Source of the DNA: Fodinicurvata sediminis DSM 21159
Lineage (GTDB): Bacteria; Pseudomonadota; Alphaproteobacteria; Kiloniellales; DSM-21159
Assembly: GCF_000420625.1 (NCBI RefSeq)
Contig: NZ_ATVH01000013.1
Coordinates: 310,001 to 374,000 of the forward strand
Direction: 5' to 3'
DNA: 64,000 bases
Positions 52,069-61,336 of this stretch are shown here, piece after piece. The notes under the pieces were generated by a model. That model was not told the origin of the DNA and searched no databases. It saw only the letters and a program-made list of their open reading frames with translations. The translations under genes were made by a program, and so were the position numbers. Numbering within the stretch: position 1 is the first letter of the stretch; the number at the start of each line of letters is the position of its first letter.

Positions 52069-52694
52069 AAAAGACTGCGGATTTCATGAAGCCTGATGGA
52101 GAAGGTCTGGTGCTGGCATCGGGAAGTGCCGCACGCCGCCAGCTCCTGGAGAATGCAGGCCTGGCTTTCGATCATCAGGCGGCGGCCGTCGATGAGATGG
52201 AGATCAAGAAATCTCTGGCAGCGGAAGGGGCGACAGCCTTGCAGGTTGCCGAGACACTTGCTGAACTGAAGGCTGGCCGGGTCAGCCGCCTTTGTCCCGG
52301 TGCACTTGTCATCGGCGCCGATCAGATGCTTGATTGCAATGGGACTTGGTTTGACAAACCTGAGGACAGGGATCACCTCGCAGCTCATCTCAGAGCCCTG
52401 TCCGGACGTACGCATACACTGGAAACCGCAGTCTGTGTCGTGCGTGACGGAGAACGTCTCTGGCATCACAATGAAACATCTCGGCTGACAATGCGCAGCT
52501 TTGATGAAGACTTCATTCAGACCTATCTTGGAGTTGCAGGAGATGTTGCCCTTGGATCAGTTGGCGGATATTGCCTGGAAAGCCATGGGGCACATCTTTT
52601 CAGTCATATAGAGGGAAATTACTTCACGATCCTGGGACTGCCACTGCTACCCTTGGTGGGTTATCTGCGCCAACGAGGAGCCATATTGGGATGA
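52065..52694 (+). CDS. maf: Maf-family nucleotide pyrophosphatase
   Basis: A 209-residue Maf protein that hydrolyses non-canonical or excess nucleoside triphosphates and has been linked to septum inhibition. LASGSAARRQLLENAGL is the N-terminal substrate loop, VIGADQMLDCNG holds the catalytic Asp region, and the C-terminal GSVGGYCLESHGAHLFSHIEG follows in parts. Its stop overlaps the aroE start (ATGA). Confidence 0.92.
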   Translation: MKKTADFMKPDGEGLVLASGSAARRQLLENAGLAFDHQAAAVDEMEIKKSLAAEGATALQVAETLAELKAGRVSRLCPGALVIGADQMLDCNGTWFDKPEDRDHLAAHLRALSGRTHTLETAVCVVRDGERLWHHNETSRLTMRSFDEDFIQTYLGVAGDVALGSVGGYCLESHGAHLFSHIEGNYFTILGLPLLPLVGYLRQRGAILG

Positions 52695-53542
52695 TACTTA
52701 CGGGAAGAAGTCGTCTTGCCGGAGTGTTGGGCTGGCCGGTTGGTCACTCCCGTTCTCCGCGGCTGCACAATCACTGGCTGGAGCGTTATGGAATCGATGG
52801 CGCCTATGTTCCCTTGCCGGTACGTCCTGAAAGCTTTGCATCGGCCGTGACGGCCTTGGCGAACCTGAGCTTCCTCGGCGCAAACGTGACAGTGCCGCAC
52901 AAGGAGGCGGCCCTTCGCGTCTGTGACGAAGTAACCAGCAGTGCGCGCCGTATTGGCGCCGTAAATACACTCTTCTTCCATGACGAGCGTATCCTGGGCG
53001 ACAACACCGATGCCTACGGTTTCATCCAGAATCTCTTCGAAGGCTGTCCGAAATGGAAGGCCACCTCTGGTCCGGCCGTGATTCTTGGGGCGGGTGGTGC
53101 GGCCCGTGCCCTTTGTGTCGCCTTGATGGATGCGGGCGCACCGGAAATCCTGATCGCAAACCGTACGCGCACACGTGCCGAGAAACTGGCAGACAGCTTG
53201 TCCCAGGATTCTGGCGGTGAGCGGCTCAGGATCGTTGAATGGGGGCATTGGTCGGACATGCTTTCCGGCGCGAATCTGTTGGTCAATGCCACAAGTCTGG
53301 GCATGAGCGGACAACCTCCTCTGGATATCGACCTGAGTGCACTTCCCGGGACTGCTCTGGTCAACGACATTGTCTATGCACCTCTGGAAACGGATCTGCT
53401 GCTACGTGCGCGTGAACGAGGAAACTGGGTGGTGGATGGCCTGGGCATGCTGCTGCATCAAGCAGTTCCCGGTTTCACCGGCTGGTTCGAGCGAACCCCC
53501 GAAGTGGACGAGGAATTGCGGCACTTCGTTCTGGAAGGCTAA
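52691..53542 (+). CDS. aroE: Shikimate dehydrogenase
   Basis: A 283-residue NADPH enzyme reducing 3-dehydroshikimate in aromatic amino acid synthesis. GWPVGHSRSPRLHNHWL binds shikimate, NVTVPHKEAA holds the catalytic lysine, and the nucleotide site is ILGAGGAARALCVAL. The ATG at 52691 overlaps the maf stop; an upstream extension in the same frame lies inside maf and is unlikely. Confidence 0.96.
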   Translation: MILTGRSRLAGVLGWPVGHSRSPRLHNHWLERYGIDGAYVPLPVRPESFASAVTALANLSFLGANVTVPHKEAALRVCDEVTSSARRIGAVNTLFFHDERILGDNTDAYGFIQNLFEGCPKWKATSGPAVILGAGGAARALCVALMDAGAPEILIANRTRTRAEKLADSLSQDSGGERLRIVEWGHWSDMLSGANLLVNATSLGMSGQPPLDIDLSALPGTALVNDIVYAPLETDLLLRARERGNWVVDGLGMLLHQAVPGFTGWFERTPEVDEELRHFVLEG

Positions 53543-54150
53543 TGCAGGTCCTCGGGCTCACAGGGTCCATTGGCATGGGCAAAACGACCGCAGCAGGAAT
53601 GTTGCGGCGCCTGGGACTTCCGGTGCACGACGCGGACCAGGCAGTTCATCGCCTGTTCTCAAAGGGAGGACGCGCTGTACCGGCGGTGGAACGACATTTT
53701 CCGGAGGCTATCCTGAACGGCGCCATCGACCGCAAGAGGTTGGGCGAACGCGTTTTTGCCGATGATGCCGCCTTGCACCTGCTGGAATCCCTGGTGCATC
53801 CGCTGGTGCGCCAGGAAGCGCTGGATTTCCTGAAGCGTCACCGAAGATGGCGTTCCCCTCTCGTCGTCCTGGATATTCCCTTGCTTTACGAAACCGGCGG
53901 AGAAGAACTCTGCGATCATGTCATCGTCGTCAGCGCGCCACTGCGCATACAAAGGCAGAGAGTCCTGAGACGCCCCAACATGAACGAGGAAGCCTTTCGC
54001 GCTGTCCTGGCGCGGCAGATGCCCGATGCCCTGAAACGGCGGCGGGCGGATTATGTGGTTCAAACAGGGCTGAGCAAGGCGCTGACTTTTCGGCAGCTTT
54101 CCCGCATTGTGCGCAAATTGCGCAGGTACGGGAAAATTCGTGAGAGATAG
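53542..54150 (+). CDS. coaE: Dephospho-CoA kinase
   Basis: A 202-residue kinase for the last step of coenzyme A synthesis. The P-loop GSIGMGKTT is at residues 8-16, followed by VHDADQAVHRL and the VVLDIPLLYETGGEELCD segment. The start shares one base with the aroE stop (TAATG), indicating tight coupling in ppsR-maf-aroE-coaE-dnaQ. Confidence 0.96.
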   Translation: MQVLGLTGSIGMGKTTAAGMLRRLGLPVHDADQAVHRLFSKGGRAVPAVERHFPEAILNGAIDRKRLGERVFADDAALHLLESLVHPLVRQEALDFLKRHRRWRSPLVVLDIPLLYETGGEELCDHVIVVSAPLRIQRQRVLRRPNMNEEAFRAVLARQMPDALKRRRADYVVQTGLSKALTFRQLSRIVRKLRRYGKIRER

Positions 54151-54170
54151 GGGTAGAGAGGGAAGCATTC

Positions 54171-54848
54171 ATGCGTGAAGTTGTTCTGGATACCGAAACC
54201 ACGGGCCTGGACCCGGATGCCGGCCACAGGGTCATAGAGATCGGCTGTGTCGAACTGGAAAATCATGTTCCGACAAACAACAATCTGCAGCTCTTCCTCA
54301 ATCCTCAACGGGATATTCCCGAAGAGTCCTTCAAGGTACACGGACTGAGCCTGGACTTTCTCTCCGACAAGCCTTTGTTCGGTGATGTGGCGGAGCGTTT
54401 CCTGGAGTTCATAGCGGATGCGAAACTCGTCATCCACAATGCCGAATTCGACCTGAAATTCCTGAATGCGGAGTTGGTTCGCTGCGGCTACGCCGCCATT
54501 CCCACGGAACAGGCCATAGACACGGTACAGATCGCGCGGCGCCGCTTTCCCGGCGCCCAGGCCAGTCTTGATGCCCTGTGCCGCCGCTTCGAGATAGACC
54601 TGTCGGAGCGCAGCCTGCATGGCGCCCTGTTGGACTGTCAGCTGCTGGCTGCGGTTTACCTGGAATTGATGGGCGGACGTCAGCCAGGCCTGATACTGGC
54701 TGACGACAAGTCCTCGCAGACTACGTCAGAGGCATTGCGCGCCAGTCGGCCACATCGTGCTCCGCGGCCGCATGCAACAAGTCCCGATGAAGAAGAAGCC
54801 CATGCGCGCATGCTGGAAAAACTCAAGGATCCCATCTGGACCCACTAG
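54171..54848 (+). CDS. dnaQ: DNA polymerase III epsilon subunit (3'-5' exonuclease)
   Basis: A 225-residue proofreading subunit. Exo I is VLDTETTGLDPDAGHRVIE (Asp7, Glu9), Exo II is LVIHNAEFDLKFLNAEL, and Exo III includes HGALLDCQLLAAVYLEL. The C-terminal tail, which binds the alpha subunit, ends LEKLKDPIWTH. Last gene of the operon and convergent with secB across a hairpin. Confidence 0.96.
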   Translation: MREVVLDTETTGLDPDAGHRVIEIGCVELENHVPTNNNLQLFLNPQRDIPEESFKVHGLSLDFLSDKPLFGDVAERFLEFIADAKLVIHNAEFDLKFLNAELVRCGYAAIPTEQAIDTVQIARRRFPGAQASLDALCRRFEIDLSERSLHGALLDCQLLAAVYLELMGGRQPGLILADDKSSQTTSEALRASRPHRAPRPHATSPDEEEAHARMLEKLKDPIWTH

Positions 54849-54876
54849 AGTACTCACTCCTGGATAGACAGGACAT

Positions 54877-54921
54877 CCGCGCTCGAGAACAGCCCCGAAT
54901 GGGGTTTGCCCTCGAGCGCGG
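54877..54921. terminator. Nested hairpin between convergent dnaQ and secB
   Basis: A perfect 11-bp inverted repeat, CCGCGCTCGAG and CTCGAGCGCGG, encloses a second short stem CCCC-GAAT-GGGG (54893-54904). There is no T-run. It is placed 28 bp past the dnaQ stop and 12 bp past the secB stop, so it may act on both strands. Confidence 0.6.
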
Positions 54922-54933
54922 AGTGACAGCTGA

Positions 54934-55503
54934 TCAGGACTGGGTGTCTTCTCCGTTTCCGCTGCCTGCGGTGTTGCCGGATTGCTCGTTGCCGGCCGCA
55001 GCGGCTTCACGTGCCTTCCGCTGGCGATAGAGCTGCACGAAGTCCACGGGATTGATCAAGACAGGCGGGAACCCGCCTTCGCGCGTGGTGTCCGCAACGG
55101 CGCGCCGTGCGAAGGGGAACAGCATGCTTGCGCAATCAATCAGCAGAACCTGTTCGACACGCTCGTCCGGGACCGCCTGGCCAACGGTGACCACGCCGGC
55201 GTATTCCAGTTCGACGACGAAGGCGGTTCGCTCGTCCTCTTCGGTCTTCTGCTTTGCCGTGACCTTGAGGTTCAGGACCACCTCGTAGATGCGGTCCTGA
55301 AGCGGGCGTGCACCGACATTGAGCTGGATATCCAGATTGGGCGATTGGCCCATGTTGGTCAGGATGGTCGGTGCATTCGGACTTTCGAACGAGAGGTCCT
55401 TCAGGTACTGCACATGAACAACAAGCGGTGATTCCTTGTTGCCCTGCTGCTGATCCTGGGGATTTGCGCCGGCCGGTGCCGCGCCTGGAGTGGTGTCGTT
55501 CAT
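54934..55503 (-). CDS. secB: Protein-export chaperone SecB
   Basis: A 189-residue cytosolic chaperone that keeps preproteins unfolded and hands them to SecA. VVHVQYLKDLSFESPNAP and the C-terminal LFPFARRAVADTTREGGFPP are family hallmarks. It has a Gln/Asn-rich N-terminal tail and an Ala/Gly/Asn-rich C-terminal tail, making it longer than the 155-residue E. coli protein. The ATG at 55503 is chosen over a longer in-frame extension without homology. Confidence 0.95.
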   Translation of the reverse strand: MNDTTPGAAPAGANPQDQQQGNKESPLVVHVQYLKDLSFESPNAPTILTNMGQSPNLDIQLNVGARPLQDRIYEVVLNLKVTAKQKTEEDERTAFVVELEYAGVVTVGQAVPDERVEQVLLIDCASMLFPFARRAVADTTREGGFPPVLINPVDFVQLYRQRKAREAAAAGNEQSGNTAGSGNGEDTQS

Positions 55504-55609
55504 GAGAGGCCTCTTGATCTGGGCTGGAGAGTACGCGGATGTTCGTGAAACAAGTGCCGGTTGGCTAGCATGGAAGCGGTTGCGGGCACAAGCGCACAGC
55601 TTGTTGGAT

Positions 55610-56155
55610 CTATCGGACCCATTTGCTGCCGCCCTCACCGCGTTTCGAAGGATCGGAGTCCTCATCGTTCGTCAACTCCTTGGGAGATGACTCCTCGTGC
55701 TGGGGATCATCCTCATTCGTGATGTCCACATAATCGGCATCGATGGTGTTGCTGTCGCGTTGCTGTCGGTAGGCGGCATGCCCGTGGGCGGACATGCTGT
55801 GGACCTTGATATTGTGCCCCAGGACCCGGCGCAGCCAGGTTCGGAAGATGGGTATGAACAACAGCAGCCCGATGGCGTCGGTAAAGAAACCGGGTACCAG
55901 CAGGAGAACGCCGGCTATGCCGAGGCAGAAAGCATCGAAGAGCTCCCGGGCGGGCAGTTCTCCGCGATCCATTTCCGAGCGCGCTCTGCTCAGGGTTGCC
56001 AGCCCCTGGATGCGCAGCATGGTCGTTCCGGCAAGTGCGGTCAGCACAATGGCAGCCAGAGTGGGCCAGAGTCCGATCCAATCCCCGACCTCAATGAAAA
56101 GTGCGATTTCAATCAGGGGAATAGCGATAAAGGCGATGAGTATATAAAGGGCCAT
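55610..56155 (-). CDS. fxsA: FxsA-family membrane protein
   Basis: A 181-residue membrane protein. IALFIEVGDWIGLWPTLAAIV and then TTMLRIQGLATLSRAR and LLLVPGFFTDAIGLLLFIP are the FxsA core (three helices). E. coli FxsA relates to exclusion of phage T7 by the F plasmid. The C-terminal tail is acidic and polar, longer than usual. Divergent from the Tim44-domain gene. Confidence 0.9.
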   Translation of the reverse strand: MALYILIAFIAIPLIEIALFIEVGDWIGLWPTLAAIVLTALAGTTMLRIQGLATLSRARSEMDRGELPARELFDAFCLGIAGVLLLVPGFFTDAIGLLLFIPIFRTWLRRVLGHNIKVHSMSAHGHAAYRQQRDSNTIDADYVDITNEDDPQHEESSPKELTNDEDSDPSKRGEGGSKWVR

Positions 56156-56312
56156 GCTTGTTCTTTCCTTGATGCTCCCCTATGTACTGGGGTAGAGACC
56201 AAAGGATGACAAGGTCTGTTGCTTGTTTCACACATGCGGATCGGCACAGGGGACGCTCGGTGAGGCCGGCCGCTCCCGACCAGACCTGCGCCGGTCATGA
56301 ACAGGATATCTG

Positions 56313-57026
56313 ATGGGCGAAGGCTTTCAACTTCTAGACATTATACTTTTCGCAGCGATAGCGGCCTTCCTTATCCTGCGCCTGCGTTCTGTCCTGGGGC
56401 GACGAAACGGGAATGAGTCACGTTCCGATTTCGACCCCTTCAAGCAGAACGAGGAAAACCAGACGGCCAAGAAGAAGGGCCCTGAGAGTCAGGACAAGGT
56501 GGTTCACCTGCCCAACCAGAAAGGCCAGCAGCAAACTGCAGAAGAGCAGCAAACCGAGTTTCGGACGGAAGGGCCAGCCGCGGCCGGTCTGACCCAGATC
56601 AAGCTGGCGGACAGCTCGTTCGATGAACAGGGCTTTCTGGAAGGTGCGCGCTCTGCGTTCGAGATGATCGTATCCGCCTTTGCCGCCGGTGATCGCGAAA
56701 CCCTGCGCGGCCTGCTGGCCGATCAGGTGTACGAGGATTTCTCGAAGGCAATCGACGAACGCGAGAAGAACAATGAGAGCCTTCAGACAACCATTGTCAG
56801 CATCAAGTCGGCCGATATCGTGGATGCCCGGTTGGAAAACCGTATCGCCTCCATCGATGTGAAATTCGTCAGTGAGCAGATCAATGTGACCCGGGATGAG
56901 GAGGATCGCATCATCGAAGGCGATCCGAACGAAATCATCAACGTTACCGACGTCTGGACTTTCGAACGCAACACACGCAACCGGGATCCGAACTGGGCCC
57001 TGACGGCCACGGAAAGCCCGACCTGA
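56313..57026 (+). CDS. Tim44/TimA-domain protein
   Basis: A 237-residue protein with an N-terminal membrane helix (LLDIILFAAIAAFLILRLR), a charged Gln/Lys-rich linker, and a Tim44-like domain that starts near IKLADSSFDEQGFLEGARSAF and ends FERNTRNRDPNWALTAT. Alphaproteobacterial TimA is the bacterial relative of mitochondrial Tim44. Its role is not settled. The fxsA/tim44/mltA order is conserved in the group. Confidence 0.88.
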   Translation: MGEGFQLLDIILFAAIAAFLILRLRSVLGRRNGNESRSDFDPFKQNEENQTAKKKGPESQDKVVHLPNQKGQQQTAEEQQTEFRTEGPAAAGLTQIKLADSSFDEQGFLEGARSAFEMIVSAFAAGDRETLRGLLADQVYEDFSKAIDEREKNNESLQTTIVSIKSADIVDARLENRIASIDVKFVSEQINVTRDEEDRIIEGDPNEIINVTDVWTFERNTRNRDPNWALTATESPT

Positions 57027-57063
57027 TCCGCACAGAGGAGCATCCTTCCGTGAGCTGTCCTGC

Positions 57064-58293
57064 ATGATTGGTCTAGGTGCGCGTGTTCTTGCCGTTTTGG
57101 GTGCACTGGTCCTTGCCTCCTGCCAGGCACCCTTGGACAAGCCGGCGGAAGAGAAGCCCGTTGCACCCGACGAAGCAGAAGCTGTTTTCGTTCCGGCGCG
57201 CTTTTCCGATCTTTCGGGCTGGCAGCAGGACAATTTGCTGGAAGCCCTGCCCGCCTTTCGCCGTTCCTGCCAGCGTTTGCAGCAGCAGCCTTCCGATCGC
57301 AAGCTTGGCCCTGAAGGCAAGGCCGGCACGATTGCTGACTGGGAAGAGGTCTGCCGCGGGCTCCAGGATGGGAATTTCACCGGTGACGGCGAACTGCGGG
57401 CCTTCCTGGAACGAGAGTTCCGGCCTTTTGCCGTCGAGGCAAGGCCGCGGCAGGATGGCCTCTTTACGGGCTATTACGAAGCGGAAATTCGCGCGGCACG
57501 CCAACCGGGGGGTGGCTATGATGTACCGCTCCATGCGCCGCCTGCGGACCTGATCACGGCGGATCTGGGTGCGTTCGACTCCGAGCTTTCCGGAAAGAAA
57601 CTGATCGGGCGCGTTTCGGGAAACAGCTTTGAACCCTATCATTCACGCCGTGAGATTGCGGAAGGCGCTCTGAAGGGCAAGGCTGATGTCGTGCTCTGGG
57701 CCGATGATCCCGTGGATGTCTTCTTCCTTCATATACAGGGATCGGGGGTGGCTACGCTGCCGGACGGAAGTCGCCAACGCGTCGGTTTTGCCGGATCCAA
57801 TGGTCATCCCTTCTATGCCATTGGACGGGCCCTGATCGAGGAAGGCGTCGTGTCGCGTGATGAAGCGTCCATGCAGGCAATTCGGGCGTGGCTCAATGAC
57901 AATCCCGAACGCGCACGTGCCCTGATGGAGCGGAATGCCCGATATATCTTTTTCCGGGAAATCGATGAGGCAGGCCCCATTGGTGCCCAGGGCGTTCCCC
58001 TGACCCCGGGTCGCTCACTGGCTGTGGATCGCAACTTCCTGCCTCTGGGAGTCCCGCTTTGGCTGGAAAGCTATTGGCCCAACAGCCAGGAAGCACTCAA
58101 TAGACTGATGTTGGCCCAGGATACAGGCAGCGCGATAACTGGGCCGGTGCGTGGCGATTTCTTCTGGGGCAGCGGTGAAGCTGCTTTCGAAAGAGCGGGC
58201 CGCATGAAGGAGCCGGGACGCTATTGGATCCTGCTTCCGCGCAGCGTTGCCGAGCGCCACGGGGCCCAGACGCCTGACGCTTCGGAAAGCTGA
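57064..58293 (+). CDS. mltA: Membrane-bound lytic murein transglycosylase A
   Basis: A 409-residue lipoprotein that cleaves peptidoglycan glycan strands to 1,6-anhydro products. The signal ends at lipobox LASC (Cys20). The MltA domain includes LFTGYYEAEIRAAR and FFLHIQGSGVATLPDG, and the 3D domain near the C-terminus contains SLAVDRNFLPLGVPLWLE and the catalytic Asp region MLAQDTGSAITGPVRGD. Outer membrane, periplasmic face. Confidence 0.94.
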   Translation: MIGLGARVLAVLGALVLASCQAPLDKPAEEKPVAPDEAEAVFVPARFSDLSGWQQDNLLEALPAFRRSCQRLQQQPSDRKLGPEGKAGTIADWEEVCRGLQDGNFTGDGELRAFLEREFRPFAVEARPRQDGLFTGYYEAEIRAARQPGGGYDVPLHAPPADLITADLGAFDSELSGKKLIGRVSGNSFEPYHSRREIAEGALKGKADVVLWADDPVDVFFLHIQGSGVATLPDGSRQRVGFAGSNGHPFYAIGRALIEEGVVSRDEASMQAIRAWLNDNPERARALMERNARYIFFREIDEAGPIGAQGVPLTPGRSLAVDRNFLPLGVPLWLESYWPNSQEALNRLMLAQDTGSAITGPVRGDFFWGSGEAAFERAGRMKEPGRYWILLPRSVAERHGAQTPDASES

Positions 58294-58361
58294 CTCCTTC
58301 TCCTTGCTTGCCTTTTCCAACTGGTCATACCATTTTTCAGGCAAGGAGAATGACTTTGTCC

Positions 58362-59213
58362 ATGAAACAAGAAACGGCACAGCAGCCGGCATCTGACGAA
58401 AACCAGACCCGACAGAACCAACCAGGTCCCCGTGTGGGCTTGTTCATCACCTGTCTAGTGGACTTGTTCCGGCCCACCGTGGGTTTTTCCGCTGTTGCCC
58501 TGCTTGAGGACGCCGGCTGTACAGTCGAGGTGCCACAGAACCAGACCTGCTGTGGACAGCCGGCCTATAATTCCGGTGACCGTGAAGATACGCGCGCGAT
58601 TGCACGCGCCACCGTGGAAGCTTTTTGCGACTTTGATTACGTTGTTGCCCCGTCCGGCTCCTGTGCGGCCATGATTCGTGAGCATTACCCGCGGCTTTTC
58701 CGCGATTCTCCCGACCTGCTTCCAGAAGTCGAAGCACTGGCTGCGCGCACGCACGAACTGACCTCATTCCTGGTGGATATCTGCGGCTTCCGCCCTGCCA
58801 GCCGACAGCTTGAGGGCAGTGTGACCTATCATGACGGCTGTTCCGGCCTGCGAGAGTTGGGCGTTTCCACTCAGCCGCGCCAGCTCCTTCAGGCTGTGGA
58901 AGCACTTGAATTGAAGGAATTGAAAGACCGGGAAGTTTGCTGTGGGTTTGGCGGGACCTTTTGTGTGAAGTATCCCGACATTTCAAATGCCATGGTCGAG
59001 GACAAGAGCAAGGCTGTCCAGGAAAGCGGTGCGGAAATGCTTCTGGCCGGCGAACTGGGGTGCTTGATGAACATCGCGGGAAAACTCCGTCGGCAGGGAT
59101 CGGAAATGCAGGTCCGCCATGTGGCAGAAGTCCTGGCAGGACAACTTGATTCGCCCTCAATCGGTTCGTCGGATGCTGAGGCCGCTTCCCGAATGCAACG
59201 CAGGAGCCGCTAG
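58362..59213 (+). CDS. lutA: L-lactate oxidation Fe-S subunit LutA
   Basis: A 283-residue protein with two cysteine-rich CCG domains (FITCLVDLFRP...NQTCCGQPAYNSGD and YHDGCSGLREL...REVCCGFGGTFCVKYPD), as in the LutA/YkgE subunit of the LutABC L-lactate dehydrogenase complex, which passes electrons to quinones. Start is uncertain: AAGGAG at 58343-58348 could serve ATG 58350 (too close), TTG 58356 or ATG 58362; I used the last. First gene of lutABC. Confidence 0.88.
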   Translation: MKQETAQQPASDENQTRQNQPGPRVGLFITCLVDLFRPTVGFSAVALLEDAGCTVEVPQNQTCCGQPAYNSGDREDTRAIARATVEAFCDFDYVVAPSGSCAAMIREHYPRLFRDSPDLLPEVEALAARTHELTSFLVDICGFRPASRQLEGSVTYHDGCSGLRELGVSTQPRQLLQAVEALELKELKDREVCCGFGGTFCVKYPDISNAMVEDKSKAVQESGAEMLLAGELGCLMNIAGKLRRQGSEMQVRHVAEVLAGQLDSPSIGSSDAEAASRMQRRSR

Positions 59214-59219
59214 CCGCCC

Positions 59220-60662
59220 ATGGAATCGACTAGCCGCAACTTCAAGGATAACGTCCGCCACGCCCTTGCTGACGATCAGCTTCAAAAGGCCATGGGCAAC
59301 GTTAAGCGGAACTTTATCGACAAGCGCCTTGCCGCTGTCGAGAAGCTTCCCGAGTTCGAGGAGTTGCGCGAGGCGGCCCGGGCCGTGAAGGACCATGCCC
59401 TGGCCCATTTGGACCATTACCTGGAACGCTACGAATCCAGGGTTCGCGAGGATGGCGGCCAGGTCCACTGGTGTGCCACGGCCGAGGAAGCCCGCACGGC
59501 CATTCTGGATATCTGTCGGCGGCAGAACGCCCGCAGCGTCACCAAGGGCAAATCCATGGTGGCCGAGGAAATCGGCCTGAACGATTTTCTCGAAGAGAAG
59601 GGCATTGTTCCGGTTGAAACGGACCTGGGCGAGTACATCATCCAGCTGCGCCACGAAGCACCCAGCCACATCATTGCACCCGCCGTGCATCTCAACAAGG
59701 AGCAGGTCGCGGACGATTTTCGCCGGGAACACAAGGACCTGCCTGGCGACCGGGATCTGAGCCAGCCAAGCCAGCTGGTGGAAGAAGCCCGCAACATGCT
59801 GCGCCAGCGTTATCTGGATGCCGATGTGGGCATTACAGGCGCCAACCTTCTGATCGCCGAGACGGGCAGCAGTGTGATCGTCACCAACGAGGGCAATGGT
59901 GACCTGACCCAGTCCCTGCCCCGGGTGCATATTGTGATTGCCAGCATCGAGAAGGTGGTTCCGACCCTTGAGGATGCCTCGACGATCCTGAGGTTACTGG
60001 CCCGGTCGGCCACGGGCCAGGAATTCTCGAGCTACACGACCTTCTCGACAGGGCCACGCCGTGCGGAGGATGCCGACGGACCGGACGAATACCATGTCGT
60101 CCTTCTGGACAACGGCCGCTCAGCCATGCTGGGAAGCGAATTCGAGGAAATGCTGCGCTGTATCAAGTGCGGCGCCTGCATGAACCACTGTCCCGTCTAT
60201 CACGCGATCGGCGGGCACGCCTATGGCTGGGTCTATCCCGGCCCGATGGGGGCGGTTCTGACGCCAGCCTTGACCGGGGTGGAGGAAGCCGGGCACTTGC
60301 CGAATGCCTCCAGCTTCTGTGGTCGTTGCGAGGCGGTCTGCCCCATGAAGATTCCCCTGCCCAAGATGATGCGGCACTGGCGCGAGCAGGAATACGAGCG
60401 CCACCTGACGCCGGCCGCAGCGCGCACGGGCCTGTCTTTCTGGGCCTACTTTGCACGCCGCCCCGCCCTCTATCACGCAGCGACGCGTCTCGTGATGCCG
60501 CTGCTGGGACTATTGGGACGGCGACGCGGGCGCTTTGCACGCTTGCCGCTGGCCTCGGGCTGGACCGATCATCGTGATCTTCCGGCGCCGCAAGGCGCCA
60601 CGTTCCAGCAGCTCTGGGCCAGGCAACGCCGTGCCGGAAAAACGCCGGAGGCAGGAAGGTGA
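59220..60662 (+). CDS. lutB: L-lactate oxidation Fe-S subunit LutB
   Basis: A 480-residue protein with an N-terminal LUD domain (MVAEEIGLNDFLEEKGIVPVE, TGANLLIAETGSSVIVTNEG) and a C-terminal ferredoxin part with CIKCGACMNHCPVYHAIGG and CGRCEAVCPMKIPLPKMM binding two [4Fe-4S] clusters. It is the central LutB-like subunit. The gene lies six bases after lutA and overlaps lutC by four. Confidence 0.93.
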   Translation: MESTSRNFKDNVRHALADDQLQKAMGNVKRNFIDKRLAAVEKLPEFEELREAARAVKDHALAHLDHYLERYESRVREDGGQVHWCATAEEARTAILDICRRQNARSVTKGKSMVAEEIGLNDFLEEKGIVPVETDLGEYIIQLRHEAPSHIIAPAVHLNKEQVADDFRREHKDLPGDRDLSQPSQLVEEARNMLRQRYLDADVGITGANLLIAETGSSVIVTNEGNGDLTQSLPRVHIVIASIEKVVPTLEDASTILRLLARSATGQEFSSYTTFSTGPRRAEDADGPDEYHVVLLDNGRSAMLGSEFEEMLRCIKCGACMNHCPVYHAIGGHAYGWVYPGPMGAVLTPALTGVEEAGHLPNASSFCGRCEAVCPMKIPLPKMMRHWREQEYERHLTPAAARTGLSFWAYFARRPALYHAATRLVMPLLGLLGRRRGRFARLPLASGWTDHRDLPAPQGATFQQLWARQRRAGKTPEAGR

Positions 60663-61330
60663 CAGACAGCAGGGCGCGCATTCTCGATCAGATACGACGC
60701 AGCCGTGCCGCGGTTCAGGATGATGTGGTGGATCACCGGCTGGCCGAACACCCACGTGGTCCGATTCCGGCACGCGCCCAGTTGTCTGCAGAAGAACGTC
60801 TGGCGCTCTTTATCCAGCAGGCCACTGCGGTGGATGCCACGGTATCGCGGCTTCAGGCTGTTCAGGAGATTCCTCAGGCAGTCGCAAGTTACCTGCGGGA
60901 ACGGAATCTTCCAGCCACGCTTCGGATGGCGCCGGACAGAAAACTGATCGATCTGCCCTGGACGAGTCAGGCTTCTGGTTTGGAAGTCCAGGCTGGCTGT
61001 GTCGAGGCCACGGATGCCGTCTCGCTGGTTCCGGCTTTTGCCGCCGTGGCGGAAACCGGCACACTGATTCTGCATTCTGGCGCCGAGCGTCCGACGGGCC
61101 TGAACTTCCTGCCGGATACGCACATCGTCATGCTGGAAGCACGGGACATCACCGGTACCTACGAACAGGTTTGGGATCGCTTGCGGGCGCAGAACGATGG
61201 GCGGCTGCCACGGACCGTCAACATGATAACCGGGCCCTCGCGCACGGCAGATATTGAACAGACGATTCAACTTGGTGCACATGGACCGCGACGGTTACAT
61301 ATCCTCGTTGTCGGAGACCCAGAGGATTGA
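60659..61330 (+). CDS. lutC: L-lactate oxidation subunit LutC
   Basis: A 223-residue LUD-domain protein. VSLVPAFAAVAETGTLILHSG and the C-terminal ITGPSRTADIEQTIQLGAHG segment are typical of LutC. Its start overlaps the lutB stop (ATGA-type GTGA), completing lutABC. No lactate permease or LutR-type regulator is beside it. Confidence 0.92.
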   Translation: MTDSRARILDQIRRSRAAVQDDVVDHRLAEHPRGPIPARAQLSAEERLALFIQQATAVDATVSRLQAVQEIPQAVASYLRERNLPATLRMAPDRKLIDLPWTSQASGLEVQAGCVEATDAVSLVPAFAAVAETGTLILHSGAERPTGLNFLPDTHIVMLEARDITGTYEQVWDRLRAQNDGRLPRTVNMITGPSRTADIEQTIQLGAHGPRRLHILVVGDPED

Positions 61331-61336
61331 TAAGCC

